Below are positions 50,009-60,668 of a DNA stretch of 64,000 nucleotides, one piece after another. Source of the stretch: Symsagittifera roscoffensis (Eukaryota; Xenacoelomorpha; Acoela; Convolutidae). The stretch spans positions 55,637,175 to 55,701,174 of the forward strand of contig NC_087069.1 in NCBI RefSeq assembly GCF_963678635.1, written 5' to 3'. Position numbers and translations under genes: made by a program. The notes under the pieces were generated by a model. It was not told where the DNA came from, ran no database searches, and saw nothing but the letters and a program-made list of their open reading frames with translations. Within the stretch, counting starts at the first letter, position 1; each line of letters begins with the position of its first letter.

Positions 50009-53000
50009 CGAATACGATGATATACGGCTCGACGTTTTCACATATTTTCCAGCTGCTAATTGTTTACTTTCAGCTGGGAATGACTCTAACTGCGAAAGTT
50101 GCAAAAGTTTTTCCTCTGAAATAACAATTTCTGCTGGATCAATTATGGCCTTATCTGGTGATCTGAAATGTCTATGCTTAGGTGAGAGTCTCAACATATA
50201 TGCGACCAGTCGCTTTATCTTGGAGAACGAGCTATACTCTTCCCAAGGGAAGGCAAAGTCAGTCGAAACTGCAGTGCATGGAAAATTGGAAGAGACCTCT
50301 AAACCCTCGTTTAGATCGTAGACCGGACCATCCAGGCGAATTTTGTCAGTAACTTCCCTATTTGGATTGAAAGGCCAATCAGAAGTTTTCAAAAAGGAAG
50401 GGCCGTTTACCCAACTGCTTTGCTTGAGGGAGTCAGCAGTAATACCTCTAGTTCCGGTGTCAGCGGGGTTGTCTCCACTCAAAACATGGAACCATTGGTC
50501 AATTGATGTTGACTCCAGAATCTCGGCTACTCGATTGGCTACAAACACGGGCTGTTTGCTTGTCGAGTTCAACCACTGAAGGAATGTTGTGCTTTCAGTC
50601 CACATGAACACTTTGGAAATACTCAGTGTCAGAGCTTTCTCGATATCATCCTTCAGGCGACTGGCAAGAAGCGCAGCCTGAAGTTCCAACTTCGGAATTG
50701 AAAGCATCTTCATCGGGGCTACCCTTGCTTTACCGAAAACAAACGCTAGTTGACATTTGGAACAGGCGTTTTTTTGAGCTCGAAGGAATGCTACAGAACA
50801 GAAAACGTCCAATGAGCTATCACCGAACATGTGCAGCTCAACCTCATCTACTGAGAACTCAAAATAGCAACGAGGTATTTTGAGCTGCCCTAAAACTGGC
50901 AAGCCAGAGTGCCATTCAGTGAATCTGCGGCACAACTCAATTGGCAGTAGATCGTCCCACTGTTGGCCACTAAATCTCCAGATATCTTTCAGTAACAAAC
51001 GTGCGCGTACGGTATACGGGGCGACAAGACCTATGGGGTCGAACACGGAGGACACAAAACTAAGGACCGATCGCTGCGTAACAGAGTCTTTGAGTTCGCG
51101 GTTGACTCCTCTGCTCACAACCAACGTATCGGTGACGTGGTCCCGTTTGAGACCGAGAACATGCGATGCGGTTTCCGGATTAATCGCAGCGGTAATAATT
51201 TCCTTACTGTTGTTAGCGCTGGTCTTAGGGGGATTTAGTCTCGAAGACAAATTGGGAACGTTGCTAATAAATTTTGTAAGATTAAACCCACCCAACTTAA
51301 GCAGTTCAACTAAACTGCGACTTAACCTTAAAGCAGTTTCTGGGTTTTTCACAGACCCAAGGTAGTCATCCATGTAAAAATTGTTAAGCACGGCGCAAGC
51401 GGCATCGGGGTAACGATCTTGGTTATCGACGGCTGTTCGGCGAAGAGCATAGTTAGCACATGTCGGAGAATCTTTCGCTCCAAATATATGCCTTGTATAT
51501 TGAAATACACCCACATCTGATGTGGGGTCCTCCCGCCACAAAAAACGCAAGGAACGTTGATCGCTTTCTAGTAAGCCGACCTGCAAAAACATGCCTTCGA
51601 TATCTGCGGAAATTGCGTATTTGTGCTCTCGGAAGCGCATTAAAACGAATAAAAGGTTCTGAAGCAGATCGGGGCCGACGAGAAGGGAGTTATTCAGTGA
51701 ATTGCCGTGAAACCTAGAAGCACCGTTTAAAACGCGCCGAACTTTGCCGGGTTTGTTCGGATTTAAAACTGGGTGGTGCGGTACGTACCATTCTCGGTCT
51801 GAACGGTTTTTTGAGTCGTGAGGGCTAACCGGGACCACGTAACCCTTCTCGACATCACTTCGGATATCTGATGCGTATTGAGTTTTCAGGTTTAAATCTT
51901 TCTCTAGACGCTTTTCAAGAGACTTAAACTGGACTAACGAAGCGTAAAAGTTATCGGGAAGATGAATGTTGTCATCAGCCCAGAGCATTCCGACAATATA
52001 ACGACTGCCATCATGAATCGTGGTAGAGTCAAGAATTTTTTGTGCACGTTTATCAGCTGAGGAACGGGGATCAGCTTGTTTAAACATGCCATACGACTCT
52101 AGCTCGTACCATTTCTTCACTTGGTCAGCAAGTGCTACGTCTTCAACATTGCACTTGAAAGTGGTGGCTCGAACACCAATTGGTGATGGAAGTGGGCCAC
52201 TGAGAACCCAGCCAATGGGCATACGGACAGCGACAGGAGTGTTTTGATTTCGTCCTTGGAAGTATTCGAGAGGCTTGATTGCATGAAAGACATCCTGCCC
52301 TAATATCATCTCAACGTCGGAATAGTTGTAGACAATAGGTTTAATTGGCTGCAGATGTGGAAACCTGTCTTGGAGAATGGTAACGTCAATGGTTTCGGAA
52401 CCAACGCTCAAACTGTCTTTCACAAACGGCGTAACCCTAAACGAGTATTCATGGTGGTCGAATTTGGCAAAAACATTCACTTCGCCTTGTTGCGTGGGAA
52501 CGGATACCGTCGAATTGAAGCCGTTTACCAGAATATCTAGCTGTTGGCCAGTTAAATTTAAACGCTGTGCTAGGCCCGCCGAGACCCATGAGTGGGTACA
52601 ACAGGAATCGCACATTACAAGGGCAGTGGTCACATCTGTGTGTGAACTTATTTTCAATTGAAGCACAGGAAGGAGTCCCGTTAGTTTCTTGTAAGACGAC
52701 GAACCGGCTACGTTCGATGACGAAGTTTGCGGATTATTCCGGTTCGGCGGGGCGGTACTGTTTGAATTCGAATGGCTTGCATTATTGCTATTGTTTAACT
52801 CTTTGTTTGCAGACCTTACGCTGAAAACTTTCTCAGCACCATGTAACAAGACATTATGGGTGCTTTCACAACCAGGCTTAGTGCATTTGCGGGCTTTAGG
52901 GCATTTTCGGAACATGTGATCAGGTTGAAAGCAAGCAAAACACAACCTATTTTGTGCGGAGAATTGAGCTCGTTGAGTTGGGGTCTTTTCCTTAAACACA

Positions 53001-53446
53001 GAACAACTCCAGAGTGGGTGTTTACCATTGCACTGGAGGCACGGAGCATAAATTGGTTTTTCAACTTTTGAAGCAGCGGCAAAAACTTTTGTAGGTGGGT
53101 TATGGAAACCAGTCTTTGGAGTCTCCTCAGGTCGTGATTTATTCTGACTCACACGCATAAGTTCATGTGCCTCAGCCTTGTCGCGGAGCCAATCATTAAA
53201 GTCTAAAACGGTTGGCTGTCTCCAACATTTCTTTACAGAGTGGAGAGACCATGACTCTTTCATATTTGGAGGCAATTTTGAAATAACTTGATTCAAAACG
53301 GATGTACTCTTTAAGTCATACTCATATCCTAACGATTTTAAAACTGCGACAAGACTGGATATACAGGAAGCAAAACTGATAATGCTTGCTGAATTGTGCA
53401 TTTTGAGAGGTGGAAAATTGGAAAGTTTTTTAAGATGAGCTGCCAC
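50009..53446 (-). pseudogene. pol: BEL/Pao pol: DUF1759 end, zinc knuckles, protease, RT, RNase H (truncated by gypsy insertion)
   Basis: About 1,145 open codons before the insertion. Residues 1-90 are the end of DUF1759. Residues 136-195 hold Cys/His knuckles. The protease-like region has 'ALVMCDSCCTHSW' (D280-S-C where D-[ST]-G is usual) and 'ILGQDVF'. RT carries 'ISADIEGMFLQV' (D615) and YMDD at 691-694. RNase H has 'MFGDSS', 'PKLELQAAL', 'MWTESTTF' (Glu where Asp is usual) and 'NPADTGTRG'. It stops being BEL sequence at 50,009, and the integrase resumes in frame at 27,090. The upstream junction with gag (53,447-53,500) is damaged. Confidence 0.93.
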
Positions 53447-53499
53447 AATCGTCTGTGGTTGTCCAAATTTCCACTGTAAGCGAATTCGGCAACTGCATT

Positions 53500-54645
53500 C
53501 TACGCTTTGCCTGAAACGAGAGTTTTGAGATATGTCAGTTTGACATAATCACTTAAAATTTTTGCATCGATTGCACTTTTGAACTGACCAAACCATTCAG
53601 GCCACTGCAACGGATTTCCGTCGAAAGAAGACAATTTCCATTCAGGCAAGGGACCTTTCTGGCTCAGTGTCAAGATTTCAGCTAGATCTTGATTTGTGAT
53701 TGGTTTACTGCTCGAGGAAGTAAATGGGCCATATTGTTTGTTCTCATTTGTATAAGGCGCCATCGGCGGTTTTGAATAGATTTCGGCGTCTAAAGCTTTA
53801 GGATCACCGACATAAAAAGTTGTTCCTCCGCTAGAGAACGGTTGAACATTCGATGGCTGTGTGACATAATATGAGTTAGGGGAGAAGGTGACTGTTGGAG
53901 GATTGAGAGGACCAACGTTAGTTGGTAAAAGCGGTTGGTACACAAAATTTGCAGAATTACTTGGGAAAAAGGTTTGTTGAGCAATGGGCATTGAGCTCGT
54001 CGGGATATTAGAATGATGAAAACTACTCTGCATCAAAGGGTTGTAGTTGTATAGGTTGGTCAAAGGTAGCTGTTCCTGTGGCTCATACGTACTGTATAAC
54101 TTTGGATTTGGCAAGCTGACACTTGTATTTGATGTATGAGGGACGTTAACATTCTGTGAGTTTATACACGTGGTTTCGAAATAATCAGCAAATGGATGTG
54201 AGTTATTAATCATCGTCAAATTTCTACTGAAAGGCGGTTCAATACTTGAAAATGGCAAGAACTCGGAAGCTGGTTACAGATTGACACTTTGGACTGGCGC
54301 CACGGGCTGAACTATTTCCTGAGTTGGGAATTGAGTGTTCACCCAACTTCTTGTCCTGTCTTCCTCCGTTTGGTTCTCCTGAACGGCCATTGCCAATTTC
54401 GATCTGCTACGACGAAGTTCACAAATTTCAGAGGCGTCTTCCAGATATTCAGCCTCTTCGATAGTTGCTTCAGCTAGCTTTTGACGGCTTTCCTCTACAA
54501 CCACATCAAGATCAAGTTGACCCTTCATCGACTGAATCTGGATATCTTGCTTTTTCAAACGAAGCTTAGCCTCTACTTGGCGTTCAACTTCCTCGCGTCT
54601 AATTTTTGCAAGGGCTGCTTCTCTTCGACGCTCACTCGAAGTCAT
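53500..54645 (-). pseudogene. gag: BEL/Pao gag, central and C-terminal part
   Basis: Two open stretches in one frame (54,645-54,274 and 54,258-53,500) separated by an in-frame TAA. The first is Lys/Glu/Arg-rich coiled coil ('REEVERQVEAKLRLKKQ'). The second is Pro/Asn/Ser-rich and ends with a DUF1759 start ('WKLSSFDGNPLQWPEWFGQF'). After 'LVSGKA' comes a UAG. A few codons later part of the domain is missing and the frame changes before pol begins at 53,446. These lesions would abolish Gag-Pol synthesis from this copy. Confidence 0.8.
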
Positions 54646-54655
54646 TGATGCAATC

Positions 54656-55081
54656 TTATGAAGGGGGTTTCTTGGAACGGACGGATTCGCTTGGCGTTGG
54701 GGTTCGTGCAGTTGCTACCTGGTCCTCTTGATGTTTAATTTGAAAGTAATTTTTAGCTAGACCTAATACATCGTCATGTTTTGCAGTGGTAGATCCTAGG
54801 TAAAACTCAAGTTGATTTATTGTTTCAGCAGCGTTGTTGCTGTGCATAGACAAAGATTTAAGCTCATCTTTTTTCTCTATAATTTTTTGTAAGCAAATGC
54901 TAGATTTTTCTATGTACGTTTCAATTTTAGCTGGTCTATCATTCGCACTTATATATTCCCTTTTTTTGGCATGGTAACCGAAAAGATTTGTTTCTAACTC
55001 TTTCCTGGCAAGATAAATTTTGTTTAGCTTCTGGCCGAGATCAAGCTCCATTTTGAAATATTTGTTTCTAAATAAGAGCAA
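54656..55081 (-). pseudogene. gag: BEL/Pao gag, N-terminal part
   Basis: 141 codons on the minus strand: 'LGQKLNKIYLARKELETNLF' and helical sequence like the N-terminus of many BEL Gag proteins. It ends at 'RSKKPPS' and a stop. In the next frame the sequence runs on smoothly into the 54,645 piece, so a one-base change separates them. Confidence 0.7.
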
Positions 55082-55253
55082 AAAAAATAGTGTCGGTTGA
55101 CGGAATCAAACTAGAGTCAATTCAAGTAGCCGCGTCCTAAACCGAACGAGAGGATCCTCGCAAGACCCCTACAATTCTCGTTGCCTACGGAACAGAAGGA
55201 CAACAACCTACAAGATTGAAAATAAAGATGAATTTAACTAATCAAAAAAAAAA

Positions 55254-55914
55254 TCAAGGTTTATAATGCCTAACAAATGTTAAATATTCTTCGACTGTTG
55301 TCATTTGTGAAATCTTTTGCTTATCTGATTTTCTTTTCCCTGAACTTGGCCGACGATTTTTAACTTTATTGATAAATTCGGACAGATTGGGGAAATAACG
55401 TCGAATGATTCTCAAATTTTTTATTTCTAAAAACGCCGGAGGATGAATTAATTTAAGCTTACAAATTAATTCTTTATTGCTAGCTTTTCTTTTTGATATT
55501 AAATGTTTGGTCACATTAATTGTTAATATTCCTGTTTCAACCAAACGTCCGTAAATATTAGGGGTATTTTGACGGTGTACGTAAATAATGGCTGATATTT
55601 TTAATCAGACTTTCTGGTGTAAGTGGGTTATCGTTGTTTGATCTATGCTTGCTCAACGAATTATTTATAACATCATGCCAAATTATAAAGTTTCTCTCTA
55701 CCATAGATTTTGGGGAATTGCTTAAAAGATATTGAGCAGTCTTTTGCCGGTTATTTGCATTCAAATTAAAGCTTAAACCTGGAACTGCTTTAAAAGTTTC
55801 GTCGAGGCGTTTTTGTAGAGTTAATGGTAATGTATTTACGGAGTGATGGAGAGAACTCGCAGCAATGATGAACACCATTGAGAGTGATAAGCGATACGGA
55901 TGTTTTATTGGCAA
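55254..55914 (-). pseudogene. Extra ORF upstream of BEL gag (unrecognised protein, split by a frame change)
   Basis: Two minus-strand pieces, 55,914-55,558 (118 codons) and 55,544-55,254 (96 codons). The sequence flows from one to the other through a third-frame stretch of a few codons, so one single-base change splits a ~220-codon ORF. Visible features: an N-terminal hydrophobic run, 'WHDVINNSLSKHRSNN' with Trp/His/Asp/Asn, 'ISKRKASN', 'LIHPPAFLE' and a basic C-terminus ('RRPSSGKRKSDKQ'). I do not know its function. It lies between the 5' LTR and gag in element sense, where BEL elements normally have no gene. Confidence 0.6.
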
Positions 55915-56933
55915 TCAATTTAAGGAGTCTGTTGATGTAAAGTCGTCACATAGAAAAAAAAATTATCACGATAATAACTTTCAGAACCCTTGGCTGAGGG
56001 TTTTGTAAGGTTTTTGAAGCAGTACTATTTCAGTTAACGCGTACGGTTTATCGGTTAAACTCAACGACTTTACGGCGAAACGGTAGTAGTAACGGTCGCG
56101 GCGGTATGCGGCCGAAAACGGGGCGAGCCGAGCAAATTTTTTGAAGTTTATCCAACCACCTGAGGAAACCGAGGTAGGGATTCACTCAAAACAATTGCTC
56201 GCATTTTTTTGTCAGTGAAAGTTTTGGGAAAAATTGGAATAAACTTTTTTTTTCGATATATATATATATATATTTTTTTTTTTGAAAATTTTAATTCAAT
56301 TTTTTTTTCACAAAATTTTTTGGGTTCGAGACTATCCTGGGGTAATAGAGTACTGGGTATGAGCTGGGATTAGGTATCTAGTACGGTCTTAATCGGTTTG
56401 CAATTAACAACATCGTATGAAATTTTGTAGCACTGATAATCAAAAAAGTAGCACTTTTTTTCGATTAAAAAACTAGCACAAATTAGATTCTAAAAGTTAG
56501 TTGAAAGCACAGGTTCGATCTTACAAGTTTTTTGCAGGTAGTTCACCGGGCCTGAGTCCAAAAGTACACGAAGATTCCACAAAGAAAACCACTTTCCGTC
56601 TTGTGTGATGTCGTGTCGGCCTCTGAGTTGTCGGCTTTGTTGGAAGTTGTTGAACTTCTGAGATCTAGTTTGTCGGCTGCTCACTTTGGCGGATTTCCCT
56701 TGATAGGATATTTCGGTTAATTAGGCCACACCGTCTTTCGGCTAGTTTACGTATCAATTTGTTCTTTTTTCGGCCAGCTGGTAGGCTCAGCTAGTTGATA
56801 GATCCCGCTCTTCTGGTTTGATTTCCTACTTCGGATATTTAGGCCGAATCGTCTTTCGGCTAGTTCACGTATCGGTTTGTTTTCTGTTTCCAGGTCCTTG
56901 GTTTTTTGTTTCCCGATTGGCGCGGCACCAAAA
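55915..56933 (-). other. BEL/Pao leader with primer-binding site
   Basis: About 1 kb between the 5' LTR and the extra ORF. The primer-binding site is on the minus strand at 56,930-56,913: 'TGGTGCCGCGCCAATCGG', three bases from the LTR. A TA-dinucleotide run lies near 56,258-56,270. 'TAGGCCG' and 'CGGCTAGTT' words recur at 56,730-56,870. No gene is seen. Confidence 0.65.
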
Positions 56934-57392
56934 TATTCTGGCCTTTTTTATAACTTTTTATAACTTATAAAAACAGGAAACAGAATCGGTTTAATTCAAG
57001 AGAATCAATAAACGGCGAATTTTAGTAATTTTTATTGCACGGAATTAGCAACAACATTACACGTATCAAGTTTAAAAAAAGGGCTTGTTCATGCCCTGAT
57101 TTGTGTGACTTATGTGTTTTTTCACAATGAGTTCATACTTAATTCACGCAGTTTAATTAACAGAAACTCAATTGCAAACCAATTTTGAACCGATTAAAAT
57201 ATTAGCATTTTATGTTCTGTCAGGTTCGGCTCAAATAGGATTTTCAAATGAAACGACTTAGGTGAGAATCGAACCCACGCCGAACTCCCCGGAACGCACT
57301 GTGTATACGCTGAACTATATAGCTGATATTGCTAAGCAACTATACTGGCTTTATACTATACTTTCATGCTTTAATGCTATGTAGCATTAACA
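56934..57392 (-). repeat. BEL/Pao 5' LTR
   Basis: About 459 bp. It differs from the 3' LTR mainly by a duplicated 'TAACTTTTTA'-like segment next to its inner end and scattered substitutions. It carries the tRNA-like segment. Confidence 0.9.
57258..57326 (-). promoter_or_regulatory. tRNA-like segment in the BEL LTR (5' copy)
   Basis: The B box (GGTTCGATTCT) and T-arm are unchanged from the 3' LTR copy. The A-box region differs at a few positions (TAGTTCAGCGTATACACAG). It lies about 70 bases inside the LTR start, upstream of the coding region in element sense, where a Pol III internal promoter could drive leader transcripts. Confidence 0.6.
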
Positions 57393-57548
57393 ATTACGGC
57401 TAAATGCGTGATGTTACGCTGTAAAGAATGAAGAACAAATCTGTTCACAGTTGTTGATTTGTTCACCACGCCAAATTTCATTGCATTATGACAAGGTTTA
57501 ATAAGCTTTTCAAAATTAAATTTGAAAGGGGAAACTGGAAAAGAGCCC
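57393..57548 (-). mobile_element. MITE family A, right part of the copy split by BEL/Pao
   Basis: Resumes with ATTACGGCTAAATGCGTGATG and ends 'GGAAAAGAGCCC'. Together with 25,357-25,419 it makes a ~215-bp copy. A second, partial A end follows at 57,549-57,597. Confidence 0.8.
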
Positions 57549-57642
57549 AAACATAATACTCGGTGTTTTGAAAGGGGGGACTGGAAAAGAGCCCAAGATC
57601 TCATTAGATAAATTTAATCACAAACTATCCTTTTATTTCCAG

Positions 57643-57735
57643 TGAATGTCACAGTACTTGTCGGAGACTTCACGAGCTCCAGTTCAAAGAAGCAGATAAT
57701 ATCAGGAAACGAAATGATCGTCCACGAAGGGTACG
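57643..57735 (+). CDS. Trypsin-like serine protease, candidate second exon
   Basis: 93 bases between a TTTATTTCCAG acceptor and a G|GTATATAA donor. They encode 'VTVLVGDF', 'KKQIISGNEMIVHEGYG', which fits the S1-protease segment after the catalytic-His block (strand, loop, then I-x-H-x-x-Y). Its phase joins exactly with exon 1 at 20,281-20,521 if that exon uses a GC donor. An intron of only 36 bases (57,736-57,771, ending TTGTGCAG) may follow. The next ~100 bases are open ('EILSDIEN') but lose similarity to S1 proteases. No catalytic Asp or Ser exon is found, so the gene is incomplete or dead here. Confidence 0.6.
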
Positions 57736-57771
57736 GTATATAACAAACGATAACAAAATATATTTGTGCAG

Positions 57772-57973
57772 AAATTCTGAGCGACATTGAAAACGCATCT
57801 CAACGATTTCATGACGAGGTCAAACTGAATTTTTTAAAATTTCAGCTGATGCAACAACAAGTTAAAACACGTTTTTATTGAAAAATCGGCTACAAGGCAA
57901 CTTTTCTTTTTTGCTTCTGTGAAATCCAAAGACATGGCTAAAACATGGCACCCTACGAAATCACGGTACTTTT
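57772..57973 (+). other. Possible third protease exon, then non-coding
   Basis: From 57,772 the frame stays open for ~36 codons and could begin the 'xDIAL'-like block of S1 proteases ('ILSDIEN'), but the match stops there. No donor is convincing. Confidence 0.25.
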
Positions 57974-58155
57974 CCGGTCCCCTTTTTTGTTTGTTTTACG
58001 TGTTATTACGGCTAAATTCGTGATGTTACGCCGTACAGTATGAAGAACAAATCTGATCACAGTTGTCGATTTGTTCAGCACGCAAACCTTCATTGCATTA
58101 TTACAACATTAAATAAGCTTTTCAAAATTGAATTTGAAAGAGGGGAACATAAAAA
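57974..58155 (-). mobile_element. MITE family A, diverged copy
   Basis: 'GTTTTACGTGTTATTACGGC' to 'TGAATTTGAAAGAGGGGAA', reverse orientation relative to copy 1, with both GGCTCTTTTCC ends eroded. Confidence 0.55.
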
Positions 58156-58385
58156 ACAGCCGAAATCACTCCAGAAGCAGCAAAAGTTGGCCTCTGAGTG
58201 TTAGACTGATAGTATCAAGTTCTGGGGAAATCCTATCTGTAGCAACGTCCATTTCTAGTAAAAAAAAGAAATTCAGTCCATTTGCAACAAAAATTAGTCA
58301 AATCTAATTGGTCGATTTGTGATGTAACGATTTATTAAACGAAATATCTACTGTTCAAACAGCATAGAAACACAACCGCAGAACA

Positions 58386-58545
58386 GTGACCGCTGACGTG
58401 TTGCAAGCTTCCAAAAATAGGGTAGGGCTCTACACAAAAATTAGAGACGGTTATCGCCACAGTGCGGCGGCGCTCTCGTAGCTCGCCCTCGGGCGATCCT
58501 AAGCCGAGAGCTCAAAATAATCGGCATTGAAACATTTGGCCAATT
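58386..58545 (-). mobile_element. Foldback element C core, diverged copy
   Basis: In reverse orientation to 19,040-19,165. Landmarks 'CGTGTTGCAAGCTTCC', 'AGGGTAGGGCTCTAC', 'GGTTATCGCC' and 'GCGGCG' recur with substitutions. The flanking GACAATTCAGCC arrays are absent. GC-rich hairpins are retained in altered form. Confidence 0.5.
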
Positions 58546-59789
58546 GAATTATTTTGGTACAAACTTGATTGATTTTTCATTTCGGTGCTTTGGTAGAATT
58601 GGAAAACCATCCAAGTTTTTCCAAAATTAAGCGTTAGACTTTGAGTCAAAAGTGAAGTTAATGGGACCAATAAGCGTGCCTCAATTCAAATTAGAACAAT
58701 TTTTCTGTGCGGGATAATCAACACGCATGAAAAATGCGTGTTACACTTCCAGCATCAATGTATGAAACGAGAAGTTTAGTTAGACTCATTTCACTGAGAC
58801 TATATATTCAAGAAAGTAAGTGGTGAGCGCCAACCTCTAAGAACACAATTATCAGGACTTCAACCCCCCAGAATAACGTCTTTTGAAAATTGGTCTGAAT
58901 AAAAAACCACCCCGAGCATAAATATTCTTTATTTTCTTCAATAATTAGGAGTTTGTGCACTGGGATTTGTCGTCGAGTAATCTGCCTTTGAAGCCGAAAA
59001 CTGCATTTTAAAGTGGGATAGGCATTTTGTGAACGGTCTCCGCAAATTGTTTACAGAGCTTGCTCATATTTTGTGGAATCCACTTACAATTGTGTGATCA
59101 CAAAAACTTTGTCGCTAACAAAGGTTATTTTTGCTCAAAACGGATTTTGCAAACCAACATTTTTACTCGTGGGCTCCGCAAAAGTTTGGTTAGTGTAAAA
59201 TTTGTCGTATGAATTACTTTGAAATCAATTTCAACACAATTTTGTCAATTTTTGTGAGTTTAAACTTAAAACTTAAAAAAAATAGCCTCAAAAACAATTG
59301 ATTCCAAAAAACGGTATCTAGACTGCGTGTTGATTTCATGCTACATTGTAACTACAAACAAGACATTTTTTTCGGAATTTAAATAATACAGCTTGACAAG
59401 TTCTGATTTTCGATCATTTTTTGGGACTATCATGTCTTAGACCCCTCAGAAAAACACAAATTCCGCAAAACTTGGAATTTACGGTGAAGGACGGAAGTTG
59501 GTTACAATTTTTTGGCTTCTAGAATGACGAGCCTGAATGGGGTGGCGATTTTTCAACAATTTTTTTTTATTTTTTCCGAGTTCTCCAAAAATACTAAAAT
59601 AATATGAATTTTTCAAAAAAAAAAAAAACAGGCCAAAAAAGGCGTTGTTATGCACAAAATTTTCCATAAAAAATGCGTTTTTTTTTGGCGCGCGCTCTTC
59701 TTTCAAATTTATTTATAATGACGCAAATTTTTTCTCTAACTTTGTGTTTTTAAGCAAACTATTGAACATTTTTCAAATTTGATTTGATA
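58546..59789. other. Non-coding, no feature seen
   Basis: AT-rich with long A and T runs. The 75-codon minus-strand frame at 59,479-59,706 is low-complexity (Phe/Lys-rich) and not credible as a gene. Confidence 0.5.
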
Positions 59790-59902
59790 GGCGGCGTCTT
59801 CTTTGTCCATTGTTGTGTCCATCGTTGTCTTGGCAGCGGTGTTGGAATAAACTCCTTCATCAAGCGTTTCCAAATTTGGGTTGAGAGTTGTTGGGCAAAT
59901 TT

Positions 59903-60500
59903 CTATTGTCGACTGAGTGTTGACGGCTGTTGGGTTTGTAGGGGTGGCATTGTAGCATGAGCTCTCCCGAGAAGAAAATGATTTGGTGTGAGGGCTTCAA
60001 CATCTTCGGGCGTTGATGAAACTGTAGTGATGGGTCTTGCGTTCATGAAGTGTTCAACTTCACAAAAAACGGTGTTGAATATGTCGTATGTTAGAATCTG
60101 GCTTCCTATGATTGCGTAGAATGAGTCTTTGACTGATCTTATGAGTCGTTCCCATACACCTCCGAAATGAGGAGCATAGGCAGGGTTGAAGGTCAAATCA
60201 ATCTGATGGTTGGCGTAGAATTGTCGGGTAACATCGGCGTCGAAGTGTCTGTTGAGTTCTTTTTCGGCTGCGGTGAATTGTACCGTTGACAGAAACAGTT
60301 TTTGTATTGTCCTCTGCGTGCGAAGAATCGTCTTGAGGTATTCATGAAGGCGTCGGCTGATTGGTCCTGGCACATCTCAAGATGTAGGGCTCTTGCTGTT
60401 AGGCAAGTCATTATAACGCCGTAGCGTTTTTGTAGTTTCCTGCGGTTTTCGGAGCAAACGGTCCAAAGAGATCTAATCCTGTTTGTTGAAACGGGAAGGG
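59903..60500 (-). pseudogene. BEL-2 integrase
   Basis: 'TGLDLFGPF' (first catalytic Asp region, near 60,450-60,480), 'MTCLTARALHLEMCQD', 'FGGVWERLIRSVKD' (catalytic Glu) and 'LTPNHFLLGRAH' are present over three frames. At the place of the SDNG motif the frame is broken and reads 'LSTVQFTAAEKEL', so the second catalytic Asp is lost. Confidence 0.85.
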
Positions 60501-60668
60501 TTTATCTTTTGGAAATCTGAAGGCGAATATGGGCGCGAGTTCCGGCTGTAGTCCAGTGGCCTGTTGTCGTTGGCAGTCGTAACAGTTTTTTATGATCCTG
60601 TCAATGTGTGCGCGAACACAGTGAATCCAATACTCGTTTTGAAGAATATTTTTTAAGTGCTGGCGTGG

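Larger units (their letters stand above)
25420..57392 (-). mobile_element. BEL/Pao retrotransposon, ~9 kb, split by the giant gypsy element
   Basis: The element runs on the minus strand: 5' LTR 56,934-57,392, primer-binding site, an extra ORF, gag, pol, polypurine tract, 3' LTR 25,420-25,867. Its total without the 22.9-kb insertion is about 9.05 kb. A 5-bp ATTAC duplication flanks it. Pol is open end to end apart from the gypsy insertion. Gag carries stops, a one-base frame change and a small deletion, so the copy was already defective in gag. LTRs are closely similar but differ by substitutions and an 11-bp length difference. Confidence 0.93.
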
